Of a stretch of 64,000 nt of DNA, positions 1 through 10,240 are shown in pieces. Position numbers and translations under genes: made by a program. Each line of letters starts with the position of its first letter. Within the stretch, counting starts at the first letter, position 1. The stretch is from the NCBI GenBank assembly GCA_032716605.1, contig CM064492.1, forward strand, positions 50,359,272 to 50,423,271, in the 5' to 3' direction. The DNA is from Paralithodes platypus. Its lineage: Eukaryota; Arthropoda; Malacostraca; Decapoda; Lithodidae. The notes under the pieces are model-generated. The model was not told the origin of the DNA. It made no database searches and was given only the letters and a program-made list of their open reading frames with translations.

Positions 1-190
1 GGATTGAACACTGGGAGTACCACCTGAAACATTATTATAAATTAATAAGATAATCACAAGAGTAAAAAATCGCCCCTGCCAGATAAATTACCTGCTGCTT
101 TTGGCTCGGCCGTCAGACACCACAAAAGGGACCCATCTCCCGTGTAGGCCATATGGACACTATTGATATGCAACTTGACAACTTAACTGA

Positions 191-192
<2 letters not shown>

Positions 193-273
<81 letters not shown>

Positions 274-390
274 CGTATGTGCATGTGTGTTTGTCTGTGT
301 ACCGTATATACAGTATATGTTTGTGTGTGTGTGTGTAAGTGTGTACCGGTACTGTATGTGTGTATGTGTGTGTGTGCGTGTGTGTACAAT
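193..390. repeat. (GT)n microsatellite with interrupted right flank
   Basis: A pure GT run of about 78 bp is followed by a GT-rich compound stretch. The right part is interrupted by TACCGTA (271-277), TACCGTA then TACAGTA (about 300-315), and TACCGGTACTGTA (about 345-357). These interruptions match the TA micro-insertions described in the findings. Open frames across it are low-complexity artefacts. Confidence 0.97.
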
Positions 391-472
391 ACCATACAGA
401 CAGGAGAACCATAACAAACACTTCACCAATCATTAACTTCCTCCAGCCAAGCCCTTCCCCCTTTTCTTCGGG

Positions 473-560
473 CCCCCCCCCCCCCCTTCCACCACCACCA
501 CCACCACCATTTCTCATTTCCTGGTCATTATTTGTTCCCCCCCCCCCCTTCCCTCCTTCA
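473..560. repeat. C homopolymers and (ACC)n
   Basis: Two C runs (about 473-486 and 538-549) flank an (ACC)n stretch. This is simple sequence with no gene. Confidence 0.9.
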
Positions 561-784
561 CCCCAGCGTCCCAGTGGCCTACAACAAAATCTACAGGGAG
601 AGTTTCAGTACCTCATGCCTGCAGCCTCCATGTTGCATATTTTACGGTATTAACCCTTTCAGTAATCGCACACGCTCTTCTTTGGTTAACATCAGTCGAT
701 TATATTTAGCTTGGGAGAGGATTGTTTGAGACAGAAATGGTGAACAGTCATATTATTATCGACAAACTAATGGGGAGAAACGAC

Positions 785-997
785 TTAACCCCTTCAACAC
801 CATGACGCCTTTTTACCGTATATTCTGGCTAAAGTTAGACAATCTTATGCAGTTTAAGAAGAACCTATGTTACTGAGAGGGTTCATTGAGAGCGTATTTA
901 CCCATTTGAGTCATATAGGTAGATTATAAACCAAAGAAAGTCGTCTAATGGTAACCAGAACATGATGACAATTACATAATTGGGGTGAAAGGGTTAA
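785..997. mobile_element. TTAA foldback MITE, family P1
   Basis: The element lies between TTAA at 785-788 and 994-997. It starts CCCCTTCAACACCATGACG and ends in the near reverse complement, with GGGTTAA at the end. Inside are the family hallmarks: TTCTGGCT, a TAGAC(G)AT box, CAGTTTAAGAAG, and their inverted counterparts. About 205 bp, one imperfect palindrome with no coding capacity. TTAA duplication and CCC...GGG ends are typical of piggyBac-type non-autonomous elements; the superfamily is inferred. The right TTAA is shared with the next element. Confidence 0.85.
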
Positions 998-1226
998 GGG
1001 GAGATGGGCCGTTTGTTTGGTCCCCCTTCTCACTCATGCTTAGCCCCATTAGTTTTCAGATTTTAAGATGTTCGACCAATTAGTTTGGCGATTTTAAGAC
1101 CTTTCACCCCATTTCTTCGTCAATATTTAAATTTTTCGTGCCATTTAGGAGTCATTTATTTTCCTGGCGAGCGATAGCGAACCTGTAATTGGGGATGAAC
1201 CGGCCTTCGGCCATGACATTTTTCAT
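998..1226 (+). mobile_element. Family D repeat, 3'-truncated
   Basis: It begins GGGGAGATGGGCCGTTT directly after the TTAA of the preceding MITE. It carries the family D landmarks in order: CTTCTCNCTCATG, GCCCCATTAGTTTT, a second CATTAGTTTGGCGATTTT, CCATTTAGG, CCTGGCGAGCGATAGCGA and a CCGGCCTTCGGCC hairpin. Full copies are about 320-430 bp and occur more than a dozen times in the window. No coding capacity. An exact insertion at 43333-43650 shows that the family targets TTAA. Confidence 0.85.
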
Positions 1227-1340
1227 GACGCAGGTATTCCGTGCGGAGTATGTGCTTGTTTGGCCTACTTCCTTCAAATGAGACGTGTTATGGCTCAAGA
1301 AACCTGACTAATAAGCTCAGTCATCACGTCATTCTTTCTT

Positions 1341-1513
1341 CTCATTCACTCACTCACTCACTCTCACACTCTCTCCCTCTTTTCTCTCTCTCGCATTTTA
1401 TTGTCGCTAACATGATTTATTTTGCTCTTGTGGACTCACTCTCACTTTCTTTCTCTCATATTCACACATTCACTCTCTCACTCGCTCACATTAACACTTC
1501 ACACACTCATACT

Positions 1514-1575
<62 letters not shown>
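1341..1575. repeat. CT/CA-rich tract ending in (CA)n
   Basis: A CTCA/CTCT-rich stretch is followed by about 60 bp of pure (CA)n at 1516-1575. Frames through it are not genes. Confidence 0.95.
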
Positions 1576-1576
<1 letters not shown>

Positions 1577-1762
1577 GCGGTGGTGTGTTTATCGGTACAC
1601 ACGTTAATTTTGCATGCTTACGGGTACATTTTTCGATTTAAAACCTAAATATAACTTTCTAGCTTAAACTTAACCTAACCTAACCGAAAACACTCCATTT
1701 CAATGTATTTTAAAGAGGTGTGTACACTTAAACTGTCGCTCCCAACCTCATGTACTCTTGTA

Positions 1763-2172
1763 CTCTTTAACCTCTACGATGAGAGTAAAGCTGTAGATAT
1801 TATATACCTTGATTTTCAAAAGGCCTTTGACAAAGTTCCCCACAAACGTGTACTGCTAAAACTAAAAGCGCATGGAATACAAGACGGTGTGTTGAAATGG
1901 ATAGAAAATTGGCTCAGCGACAGAAAGCAAAGAGTAGTCATAAACGGTAAGGCATCTAAATGGACCAATGTAAGTAGCGGGGTACCCCAGGGATCGGTAC
2001 TAGGACCAATTCTCTTTCTAATTTACATCAACGACATTGATGAGGGTCTCACCTGTACAATCTCAAAATTTGCTGACGATACAAAAATTGCAAATAGCGT
2101 ACTCTCAAAAGAACAAGTTGACGATATGCAACACAATCTAGATAAATTGTCATGTTGGGCCCAAATTTGGCA
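1763..2172 (+). pseudogene. CR1-like reverse transcriptase, palm fragment
   Basis: This frame encodes the core of a non-LTR reverse transcriptase. It shows motif A with the first catalytic Asp (DIIYLDFQKAFDKVPH), the [21 protein letters not shown] block, and motif C FADD with both Asp residues intact (SKFADDTKIAN). The fingers and endonuclease are absent because the copy is 5'-truncated. The frame runs out at 2172, where a 25-nt T run begins; that run is the poly(A) tail of the element inserted here. The downstream half resumes at 4201. It would copy element RNA by target-primed reverse transcription in a full-length version; this copy cannot. Confidence 0.9.
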
Positions 2173-4200
2173 TTTTTTTTTTTTTTTTTTTTTTTTTAAG
2201 AGACAATGAACGGAGGAAGGAAAAACACAGATAAAACAAAAAGGTCCATGTGCCTAAAGGCATCCTCCATTCATAAAATGTTTGTAACAACTGGATTTAA
2301 ACATTTGTAGATTGTAAGTTTGTGGAAAGCAATTCGAGGGAAGTGAATTCCAAAGAGTAGTAGCTCTGGGGATAAATGAATTCTGATAAGCAGAAGTTCT
2401 GCATTGTGGAGGAGAAAGTGTAAATTCATGGGCGCTCTCAGCTGCCCTAGTTCTACGGGGAAAGATGTGGAGAGGCGGCACAATTGAAGCAAGTTCCTCG
2501 GAACAATTGCTGTGAAAATATCTGTAGAATAATGCAAGGGATGCAACGTTTCTTCGTATGGATAATGTAGGAAGGTCCTGTGTAATTGCAGGGTTATTGA
2601 TTAATCTAATAGCTTTATTTTGAATTTTGTCCAACTGCCTCAATGCCTCCACTTCCACCCCACAGAGGTGAACAGTAATCCATCTGAGAACGCACATGAC
2701 TTTTATATATCACGGCCAACTGCTCGTCAGTGAAGAATTCTCGAACTCTGTACAGGAGTCCCAGTTTTTTAGAGGCATTCTTAGCAATGCTTCTAACATA
2801 ATGTGTCCACCTCAAGTTAGTAGTTAATGTTACACCGAGAATGTCAATACTAGGGGAAGTGGGAATATTTACATCATTAAAAAATATATGGGAGTCAGTG
2901 AGATTCTGTCGGTTAGAAAATTGAATGTACTTGGTTTTCTGTGCATTAAAGGAAACTAGATTCTTTTGTCCCCATCCATTAATTCTAGAAAGGTCCTGGT
3001 TCAGAGAAATTGCAGTGTTTATTTTTGAATTTATAAGATCGGGTTGGGTGACAGAATTGGTAAATGTGAAGGAACTGTGGAGTGTTGAGTCATCTGCGTA
3101 GGAATGTATTGGATTATGAGCGGTAGATATGAGATCATTGATATGAATGAGGAACATAATTGGGGCCAAAACTGATCCCTGGGGAACACCAGCATTTATT
3201 GAGTGAAATTGAGAATAAAGGCCATCTACCATTACACGTATTTTCTGTTATGAAGATAAGAAGAAATTAGTGGAACTAATGATGCAAGGCCGTAGTGTGA
3301 CATCTTCGACAATAAGGATTGATGCCAGACTCTATCAAATGCCTTTGATATATCCAGTGCTATTGTATGTGTTTCACCATGTTGGTCTGTAGCTTGGTTG
3401 ATTTGATGCGTAAGAAGGCAAAGCATGTCTGCAGTTGATCGACATCGTCTAAAACCATATTGCCTATCACTGATTAATTTATTATTCTCAAGATGCTTAA
3501 TTATGTGATTATTTAATATAATTTCAAAGACTTTACCAAGAGTGGAAGTTATAGCTATTGGTCTGTAGTTTGATGGATCTGAAGAGGCACCTTTTTTAGG
3601 AACTGGATGTTTGCTTCTTTCCAGGGTACTGGGAAGCATGAGGTATGAGTACACAGACGGAAAAATTTTGCCAATACAGGAGCGAGCACCAAGGAGCAAT
3701 TCTTAAGTACTATTAGAGGAATTTCATCTGGACCAGGAGCCTTATCTACCGAGAGATTCTGCAAAATAGTTTTGACATGTCTGGTGTGGATCTTAAGTGA
3801 GGGAATTTCAGGCAAATTAAAATTAAGTACAGGGACATCTTGATTTATTTCATCTAAGGTTGAGTTGGTGGAGAAAATATCCGCAAGAAGGTTAGCTTTA
3901 CCTCGTGGGTCACTTACAAGATTGCCAGTCGGAGATTTTAATGGTGGAATGGATGAAGCAGTAGTGAAGTTGGATTTAAATGAGTTAAGAGCAGACCAAA
4001 ATATTTTGTTATCATTTGGATTATTTAGAAGTTTATTTGCCTGCTTGTGGAGAAAGTTTGATTTAGTTAGGTTTAATACAGTTTTGGCATGATTTCTGAT
4101 GTTTCTAAAGTAATTAAAGGCTTCATGTGTTTTTGATCTTGTGTATGCATTGTAGGCTATTGCTTTTTGTTCAGTTACTCTAGCACAATTATAAATTAGT
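2173..4200 (-). mobile_element. Second non-LTR retrotransposon (element B), nested
   Basis: The minus-strand element has its poly(A) tail (25 T on the plus strand, 2173-2197) at the left and a truncated 5' end near 4190. It sits inside the CR1-like copy. The uninterrupted paralogue at 32000-32030 shows that host sequence continues from the left edge to the right edge with no clear target-site duplication. It differs in sequence and tail type from the CR1-like family and is related to the element at 38551-41456. Confidence 0.88.
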
Positions 4201-4205
4201 TTCAA
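2254..4205 (-). pseudogene. Element B reverse transcriptase, several frameshifts
   Basis: Reading right to left, the frames give a pre-RT region (3555-4205, with KAPGPDEIP), then the RT fingers and motif A (3232-3699: [38 protein letters not shown]), then motif B/C (2615-3232: [26 protein letters not shown] with both Asp), then the C-terminal region (2254-2697: VASLALFYRY, RTRAAESAHEF). Frame changes occur near 3590 in an A run, near 3232, and around 2690, so no functional protein is made. The DISKAFDRVWH and CSPLWGG-type motifs place it in the jockey/CR1 group; the exact clade is uncertain. No endonuclease remains. Confidence 0.88.
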
Positions 4206-4900
4206 TGTGGATAAATGTAAAGTACCGTACTACATATCGGATACCTAAATGAGAAAGCAAACTATTCGATGAATGGCACTCAGCTTAAGAATGTAAACAG
4301 AGAAACCGATCTGGGAGTAACAATATCGAGTAACCTAAAACCGAGTCAACAATGTTCAGAAGTTGTTAAGAAGGCAAACAAAATAATTGGCTTTATAGGC
4401 AGGTCATTTGAGCACAAATCCAAAGAAGTTATCCTAACCCTTTACAATTCCTTAGTCCGCCCTCTTCTGGAATACTGCGTTCAATCCTGGTGCCCTTATT
4501 ACCAAAAAGATATAAACAAGCTAGAACGAGTTCAACGTAGAGTTACCAAAATGATACCTAGCCTAAAGAACAAACCATACGAAGAGCGTCTTAGAGAATT
4601 AAATCTATTTCCTTTAACCCAGCGCAGATTAAGAGGTGACTTAATTCAAGTGTTCAAAATCATCAAAGGCATCGACAATATGAACTGTAGTAAGTACTTC
4701 ACTATCGACCAATCTAATTACACGCGGGAAACGGTTGCAAAATTATTGGTAAATCTTTTAACTCACACGAATCTAAGAATTTCTTCTTCAATCGAGTTGT
4801 CAACTTGTGGAATGGGCTTCCCCGAGACGTTATAGACTGCAGCACCGTTGATTCATTTAAACTCCGCTTAGACAAATATCTCGCATCAAACCCGCGACTG
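4201..4900 (+). pseudogene. CR1-like RT C-terminal region, interrupted
   Basis: This continues the split reverse transcriptase: NGTQLKNVNRETDLGVTISS, the LYNSLVRPLLEYCVQSWCPYY thumb-like motif, VQRRVTKMIPSLKNKPYEERL, and the terminal NRVVNLWNGLPRDVID-type segment in a shifted frame after about 4730. A 5-bp CCGTA insertion at 4225-4229, absent from the copies at 31985 and 50530, breaks the frame just before this ORF. A second frameshift lies near 4735, where the paralogue reads TRGNGCK. Confidence 0.88.
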
Positions 4901-5152
4901 ACTGCGTTTGTAAATGAATAACTTTATTTTATCCCCCCTCAGTTACTAACCCATCTGTCCCCTACTAACTTCCTAATCCTGCCACGGACATTAGTTCTAG
5001 GGCAGTAGTTCCCTTTCCAATGTTCCCTTACCCACTCTAAACCACTGTTTGGACACTTGATCCTCAGTGTTTTGGAGGACAAGCAGCCTAGAAGGGTCAC
5101 TAGACCTGTTGTTGCTTGATTTCCTTTGTACTCCTTTGTACTCCTTTGTACT

Positions 5153-5233
5153 TACAAACCTACATATTTAGTATAATTTTTACCTTTAAGCACACCACCG
5201 CTTGTCCACACACACACACACACACACACACAA

Positions 5234-5276
<43 letters not shown>

Positions 5277-5290
5277 CTCTCTCTCTCTTT
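5153..5290. repeat. (CA)n then (CT)n microsatellite
   Basis: An interrupted CA run (about 5205-5271) passes into (CT)n to about 5288, immediately beyond the CR1-like 3' tail. Confidence 0.95.
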
Positions 5291-5458
5291 TATTCTCTTT
5301 TCTATGATTTATTTTACTGTTGTGGACGGATTCATCGCAACCAGAGCCGTTTTCTGGGAGAATTTTGGCCATTTTCGTTGACTCCAAGTGCCATGTTCAA
5401 TACCTGCCTTTTATATTATTTTGTACGGTCACAAATACTGATAGTTTACATTTTCCAG

Positions 5459-5906
5459 TTAACCCATTCGGTACCGGTGATATCCTTTTCATTATATTGT
5501 GGCAACTATTAGACGATATTATTCAGGTTAGGAAGGATGTCTACTAATTAACAGGTTACTGACTATCTCCATTAACCCCTTCTGTACCGGCGACGTCTTA
5601 TTTATTTAATGTCAGCTGCATTTAGACGATGTTATGAACCTTTGGAAGGATATATGGTGTCTCAAGGGATCAATTGAGATAGTGGGTAGCCTTTTGATGA
5701 GTAGACATCTTTCCTAAGCTGAACAAAATCGTCTATTAGTAGCCAGCATAAAACGAAAAGGACGTCACCGGTACAGAAGGGGTTAATCCTTTTAGCTACA
5801 AATGATCTTTCAGAAGCTTCATAAAATCGTCTAAATAGCAGCTGAAATCCGCAAAAAATAAAATAAACAAATAAATACAAATAAAACACTGGTACTGAAA
5901 TATCGG
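5459..5906. mobile_element. P1 MITE containing a nested P1 MITE
   Basis: The outer MITE starts at TTAA 5459-5462 (CCCATTCGGTACCGGTGA). Its right half resumes at 5787 and ends near 5905 with GGTACTGAAAT. An inner P1 MITE (5576-5782: CCCTTCTGTACCGGCGACG to its inverse) sits at the outer element's own central TTAA, duplicated at 5572-5575 and 5783-5786. The uninterrupted copy at 26310-26522 shows the empty site, ATCTCAATTAATCCTT. No coding capacity. Confidence 0.85.
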
Positions 5907-6001
5907 TACGGTATCTCGGAAATGCAAATATTAAGAAACCCTAAAAAAAGGAGCACATTTCAGCAAAAGCTAACTTGGAAAACTTATAACACCAATAACC
6001 C

Positions 6002-6212
6002 TCTGAGTACCAGCGACGTGTGTTATATTTCATTCTAGCTAGATTTAGACGATATTAGGCAGCTTAGGAAAGATCCGTGGTAGTTAAAAAGGGTTGGTTG
6101 AGATAGTGTAAAGCCTTATTAGTGCTAGAGGTCCTTCCTAAGCCGAATACAATCGTCTAATAGTTGCCAGAGTAGGACGAAAAGGACGTCCCTGGTACTG
6201 AATGGGATAATG
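6002..6212. mobile_element. TTAA foldback MITE, family P1
   Basis: Palindromic copy from CCCTCTGAGTACCAGCGACG to CGTCCCTGGTACTGAATGG, with the TAGACGAT box and its inverse ATCGTCTA. Terminal TTAA motifs are degenerate. Confidence 0.8.
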
Positions 6213-6338
6213 ACCTCAATAATTGTACATTCTAGGACACATGTTTTGGACTCCTCGAACTCCTACAATGGACTTCCAAAAACATATAAAACACCAGGAC
6301 GGGATTTAGTTAACACCCACAGCCGTGTTCATATAAGA

Positions 6339-6686
6339 GGGATGGTTCACTTTTTTCATGTATTTATTATTTTTTTAGTTTCCTCCCTAGACTTCCATCA
6401 AGGTTAAAACAATTATACGCCCAAGACTCCCCTTCGAGAAAAATGTGACCATTTTTCGGTAGAAATATGTATCCCTCCTAAATTACAGGCTCGCTAACGC
6501 TCGCCAGGAAAAAATAGACTCCTAAATGACACGAAAGATCTTAAAATGACATAAATAGGGCGTAAGGTCAAAAAGTCACCAAACTAATGGGGCGAACGTC
6601 TTAAAATTTTAAAACAAAAGTGGCTAATTATGAAGGAGAAGGGGGACCAGAAAAACAGACCCTTAAGTGAAAATCTCCCCTTAAAC
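6339..6686 (-). mobile_element. Family D repeat, minus orientation
   Basis: Contains GACTTCCATCAAGG, TTTTTCGGTAGAAA, the CAGGCTCGCTAACGCTCGCCAGG box, CTCCTAAATGACACGAAAG and CATTAGTTT inverses, ending TCCCC-TTAA. The order is the reverse of the plus copies. Confidence 0.82.
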
Positions 6687-6714
6687 CTTCCTACCGTGAT
6701 ATCCCACTCCGTAG

Positions 6715-6912
6715 CCCATTCAGCACCAGTGACGTTCTTATAATATTCTGGCAACTATTAGACGATCTTAGTCAGTTTAAAAAGGACCTCCAGCTATTAA
6801 CAGGCTTCGAACTCTCTCACTTAACCCTTTTTACTACCACAGTTCCTTCTTAAACTGCACAAATTTGTCTACGTATATAATGAAAAAGACGTCGCTGGTA
6901 CAGTAGGGATTA
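6715..6912. mobile_element. TTAA foldback MITE, family P1
   Basis: Runs from CCATTCAGCACCAGTGACG to the inverse GACGTCGCTGGTACAG. It carries the TTAGACGATCTTAGTCAG arm and a central ACTTAACCC. Confidence 0.8.
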
Positions 6913-6983
6913 CTGAACGAAATAAGATGAGATACATTGTTAGCTTTTAAAAACTGGGGAGATTTCAGGTTCTCTTTCATTTA

Positions 6984-7560
6984 AGGTCGTTGCACACTGA
7001 CACGGAAGCCCCTCCAGGTGAGTTCCCGACTCGAAATTTCAACCTGATACGGCGAATCGGCAACATAATCGTGGATATTGGTATGTAGTCGATTCCGAAT
7101 CAATAAGGGAGTTTGAAAGTAATCTTGATAAAGCATGGGGAAGACAAGATTTGAAGTTTGATTATAAAACAAAAATACAGAATAGTAAAAATGTTGCGTC
7201 TGCTACCGCCGCCGCCAACACCGTGAACGACCGCAGCAGTGCAAGTACTGGTACTGAGCTGGATACACAGGCATAGTTTGCCTTTTTCCAGAGGATCTAC
7301 AGTAAGAAACTGTAAGATATCGGGTATTAGCCGTGGGTGACTCTCACGGTCCAAGCGACGTATCGGGGGTCGATACGAGATTTTGAGCTGTTCAATAGTT
7401 CGCGAGAATCCCCCGGCAACTGTCTGAGTCTGGTCTTCATCGTGAACTCGCCGTTTAAAAATCCTGTGGCCCGTATCAAAGACGTATGGTCCGTATCAAA
7501 GTCATATGGTCCGTATCAAAGACGCATGGTCCGTATCAAAAACTTATTGTCGTCCCCAGC
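6984..7560. mobile_element. Family T element, partial
   Basis: The left end GGTCGTTGCACACTGACACG matches the inverted ends of the element at 11842-12558. The segment 7331-7450 is nearly the reverse complement of 12310-12450, and short GGTCCGTATCAAAGACGTAT units repeat at 7470-7545. The right terminus is missing. The open frames here mirror frames in the paralogue but show no known domain, so I do not call a gene. Confidence 0.7.
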
Positions 7561-8228
7561 CCACCAAACCTTATCAATATAAACACCGCACCATGAAGAC
7601 GAGGAAATCTAGTGAGAGTTAACGGAAGGGGAGGCTGGAGCTTACACCCCCAAGTCAGCCTGTACCATCTGTTTCTGGCATTATACCATCTTATTTCATA
7701 TGGTAATATTAAGACTCGATGAAAAAATCAGATCTCTATGTGCGCGCGCGCGGGAACGCAAAATTTCATAAAATTTCATTGCACTTTTTTAAAACCATCT
7801 AGTCACTCAAAATTGTTCAAATTTCCCGCAATTTTTGCATGGCATAGAGTACAAGCATCCCCAACACCGTGCCGTTTAAATATACCCTTATTGAATAAAA
7901 GAAAGTGCTGAAATAAATATATTACATTATCATCTTTGGGTTACAGCTGATTTGACTCCAAAAAGGTCAAAAATCGGACATTTTCGGCAAATCGGCATTT
8001 ATTTAAACGGACAGGCCCTATGTACCCCTATGTACTCTATGTAGAAGGGGAATGCATTTGAGCAATAGATAAAAATATAGATAGACTCGTAAGTGCAAAA
8101 AAATGATACCAAACCACACAAATTCTTAGATTTTCATGACTGTAAATTATTTTGGGGGCAGAGAAAACAGTTTGTCCTCCTTAGCTTCCGTTTTCTCTCA
8201 TAGCGCGCACATAGAAGATCGAGAGTAA
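7561..8228. other. No gene seen; unassigned
   Basis: Unique-looking AT-rich sequence with a short (CG)n patch at 7742-7752. No coding similarity or repeat family recognised. Confidence 0.5.
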
Positions 8229-9995
8229 TGGCTACCAATTAGTCTAACTTCAATTGTAGGAAAAATCATGGAAAAAATCCTTAGAGATAAGATAGTAGAT
8301 TACCTCGAATCAAACAACCTAATCAAAAATAGTCAACACGGCTTTAGATCAAATAAGTCATGCCTAACAAATTTGATTGAATTTTATAACAAACTATTCA
8401 CATATAACGACATGACAAAATCACTAGATATAATCTTCTTGGACTTTCAAAAAGATTTCGACAAGGTGCCTCACCGAAAACTATTGGCTAAACTGGAGAG
8501 GATAGGTATCAAAGGTGAAATTCATTCTTGGATAAAAAATTGGCTTACAGACAGAAGACAGAGAGTGGTGATAAATGGAGTGGAATCGGAGTGGGAGCCT
8601 GTCACTAGTGGAGTTCCACAGGGTTCAGTCCTTGGACCGGTCCTGTTTCTCATTTACATTAACGATATTGATGTAGGGGTAAACAACACCATTTCCAAAT
8701 TTGCCGACAATACAAAAATAGGAAATACAGTCCTGAACGAAGATGATAGAAATGCGTTGCAATCTGATTTAACCCTTCTTTAGCGGCCTATGCGGTTTAT
8801 TTATGTGTACCGCCCAGCGGGGTGTTTTTAGCCAAAATAGGGCTGTTTACGTGATCATTTTCATGCCTAAATAAGACCCAGAACGTAAAACAAGTATCTA
8901 TCCCTGAAAGGGCATGAACAGAGCTTTCGAATGACACCATAACGATCCTTGTATGATGGATAGTTTTCTTGCAATAACCGTGCAACTCGAGTGCAAAAAG
9001 CAGGTAATTCGGTACTTTCCCCATATAATTGAGTATGTAGCGAGTGAGAGAGGGAGGAAGGAGCTGAGATTCGTGTCAGTAGGTTCGCCGCGGTGGTCTG
9101 GAGCAGTCATACGCTCGCTAGGCTCCTGCCACCACTTGTCTCTCTCTCTCAGCAACATTACGTGCTGAAATTGCCACTCGACCTATCTCGAGCGCCGCCA
9201 CATAGTCCAGCTTTATTAAATACGACTTAAGTGGTGAGCCGCTTTTTAAGGGTTAAACAAGATATCAGAGTGGTCGAAAAAATGGCAGATGCCCTTCAAT
9301 GTCGATAAATGTCAGGTGCTGCAGGTTGGTAGCAGAAATATGAAATACAAATACGAAATGAATGGCAAACAAATAAAAACCGCAACGGTAGTAAAAGACC
9401 TAGGGGTACTAATATCTGAATACCTAAAAACTTCCGACCAATGTATAGCAGCTGCAAATAAGGCAAACATAGCATTGGGCTTTATTAAACGAAAATTTAC
9501 ATATAAACATGGAAACGTAATAGTGCCACTGTTCAAAAGTATGGTGAGGCCCCACCTAGAATATGGTGTGCAGTTCTGGTCACCTTATCTGATCAAGGAC
9601 ATTGTAAGACTCGAGTCAGTACAGCGTAGAGCGACGAAGATGATACCCTCATTAAGAAATAAACCATATGAAGAAAGACTTAAACGATTGAACCTGTTCT
9701 CATTAAAAAAAAAAGGAGGTTGAGGGGTCAGCTTATTGAGTGCTTTAAGATACTAAAAGGTTTCGACAAAGTCGATGTAAATGCACTATTCACATTAAAC
9801 AATACTAATCAAACTCGCGGAAATGGAATGAAATTAAAAACCAAAAAGGCAAACCTAGATGTCACAAAGAGTTTCTTCACCTACAGTGTGGCGACAGAGT
9901 GGAATAAACTACCAGCGAGAGTGGTGGAGAGCGACACAATAAACGCTTTCAAGGGAAGGCTTGACCTCTATCTGCAGAGGGCTGGGGTGATATGA
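8229..9995 (+). pseudogene. Element E reverse transcriptase pseudogene
   Basis: Frame 8268-8768 encodes the fingers and palm: [20 protein letters not shown], motif [38 protein letters not shown], and motif C as FADN. The second Asp of the expected FADD is replaced, which would abolish catalysis. After the inserted element the protein resumes at 9257 with SEWSKKWQMPFNVDKC, then MVRPHLEYGVQFWSPY and TKMIPSLRNKPYEERLKRL. An A10 run near 9706-9715 shifts the frame. The last segment (9720-9995) ends WNKLPARVVESDTINAFKGRLDLYL and a stop just before poly(A). Confidence 0.9.
8769..9256. mobile_element. 480-bp TTAA element inside element E
   Basis: TTAA at 8769-8772 and 9253-9256 brackets a 480-bp insert whose ends are CCCTTCTTTAGCGGC and GCCGCTTTTTAAGGG. 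Collapsing the two TTAA copies into one restores the host reading frame across the junction (Asp-Leu-Asn-Lys-Ile-Ser). That is direct evidence for insertion with a 4-bp duplication, the piggyBac-type rule. No transposase inside. Confidence 0.92.
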
Positions 9996-10018
9996 AAAAA
10001 AAAAAAAAAAAAAAAAAA

Positions 10019-10152
10019 TGTATGTATGTGTATGTGTGTGCACTGTACAGTATGTACCGGTATATATATACTGTATATATATGTATGTATGTGTGTATGT
10101 ATGTATGTGTATATGTGTGTGTGTGTGTGTATGTGTGTATATGTATGTACAG

Positions 10153-10217
<65 letters not shown>

Positions 10218-10240
10218 CATATATACATATATAGTTTGTA
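10019..10240. repeat. Compound (GTAT)n/(GT)n/(AT)n microsatellite
   Basis: GT and GTAT runs lead into about 55 bp of (AT)n at 10159-10214. Interrupted by TACAGTA, TACCGGTA and TACTGTA near 10045-10075. Confidence 0.95.

Larger units (their letters stand above)
1763..5152 (+). mobile_element. CR1-like non-LTR retrotransposon, 5'-truncated, split
   Basis: Two blocks (1763-2172 and 4201-5152) are collinear with the longer minus-strand copy at 31078-34134. Over a roughly 170-bp comparison I counted three differences, so the copies are young. The 5' end is lost within the reverse transcriptase domain. The 3' end is not poly(A) but repeats of a CTTTGTACTC decamer, as expected for CR1/L2-group elements with microsatellite-like tails. 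The interval 2173-4200 is a foreign non-LTR insertion in the opposite orientation. Confidence 0.9.
8229..10018 (+). mobile_element. Non-LTR retrotransposon (element E), split, poly(A)-tailed
   Basis: 5'-truncated at the PISLTS motif and ending in a 26-nt A run at 9993-10018. The body is interrupted by a 480-bp TTAA element (8773-9252). Sequence is related to, but clearly distinct from, the CR1-like family, and the poly(A) tail differs from that family's decamer tail. Confidence 0.9.

Noticed and set aside
7337..7582. Similar frames at 7337-7582 and 12237-12446 (shared TVQATYRGSIRDFELF) as a conserved protein
   Set aside because: The similarity is explained by DNA-level identity of family T copies. 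The frames differ downstream and carry no known domain.
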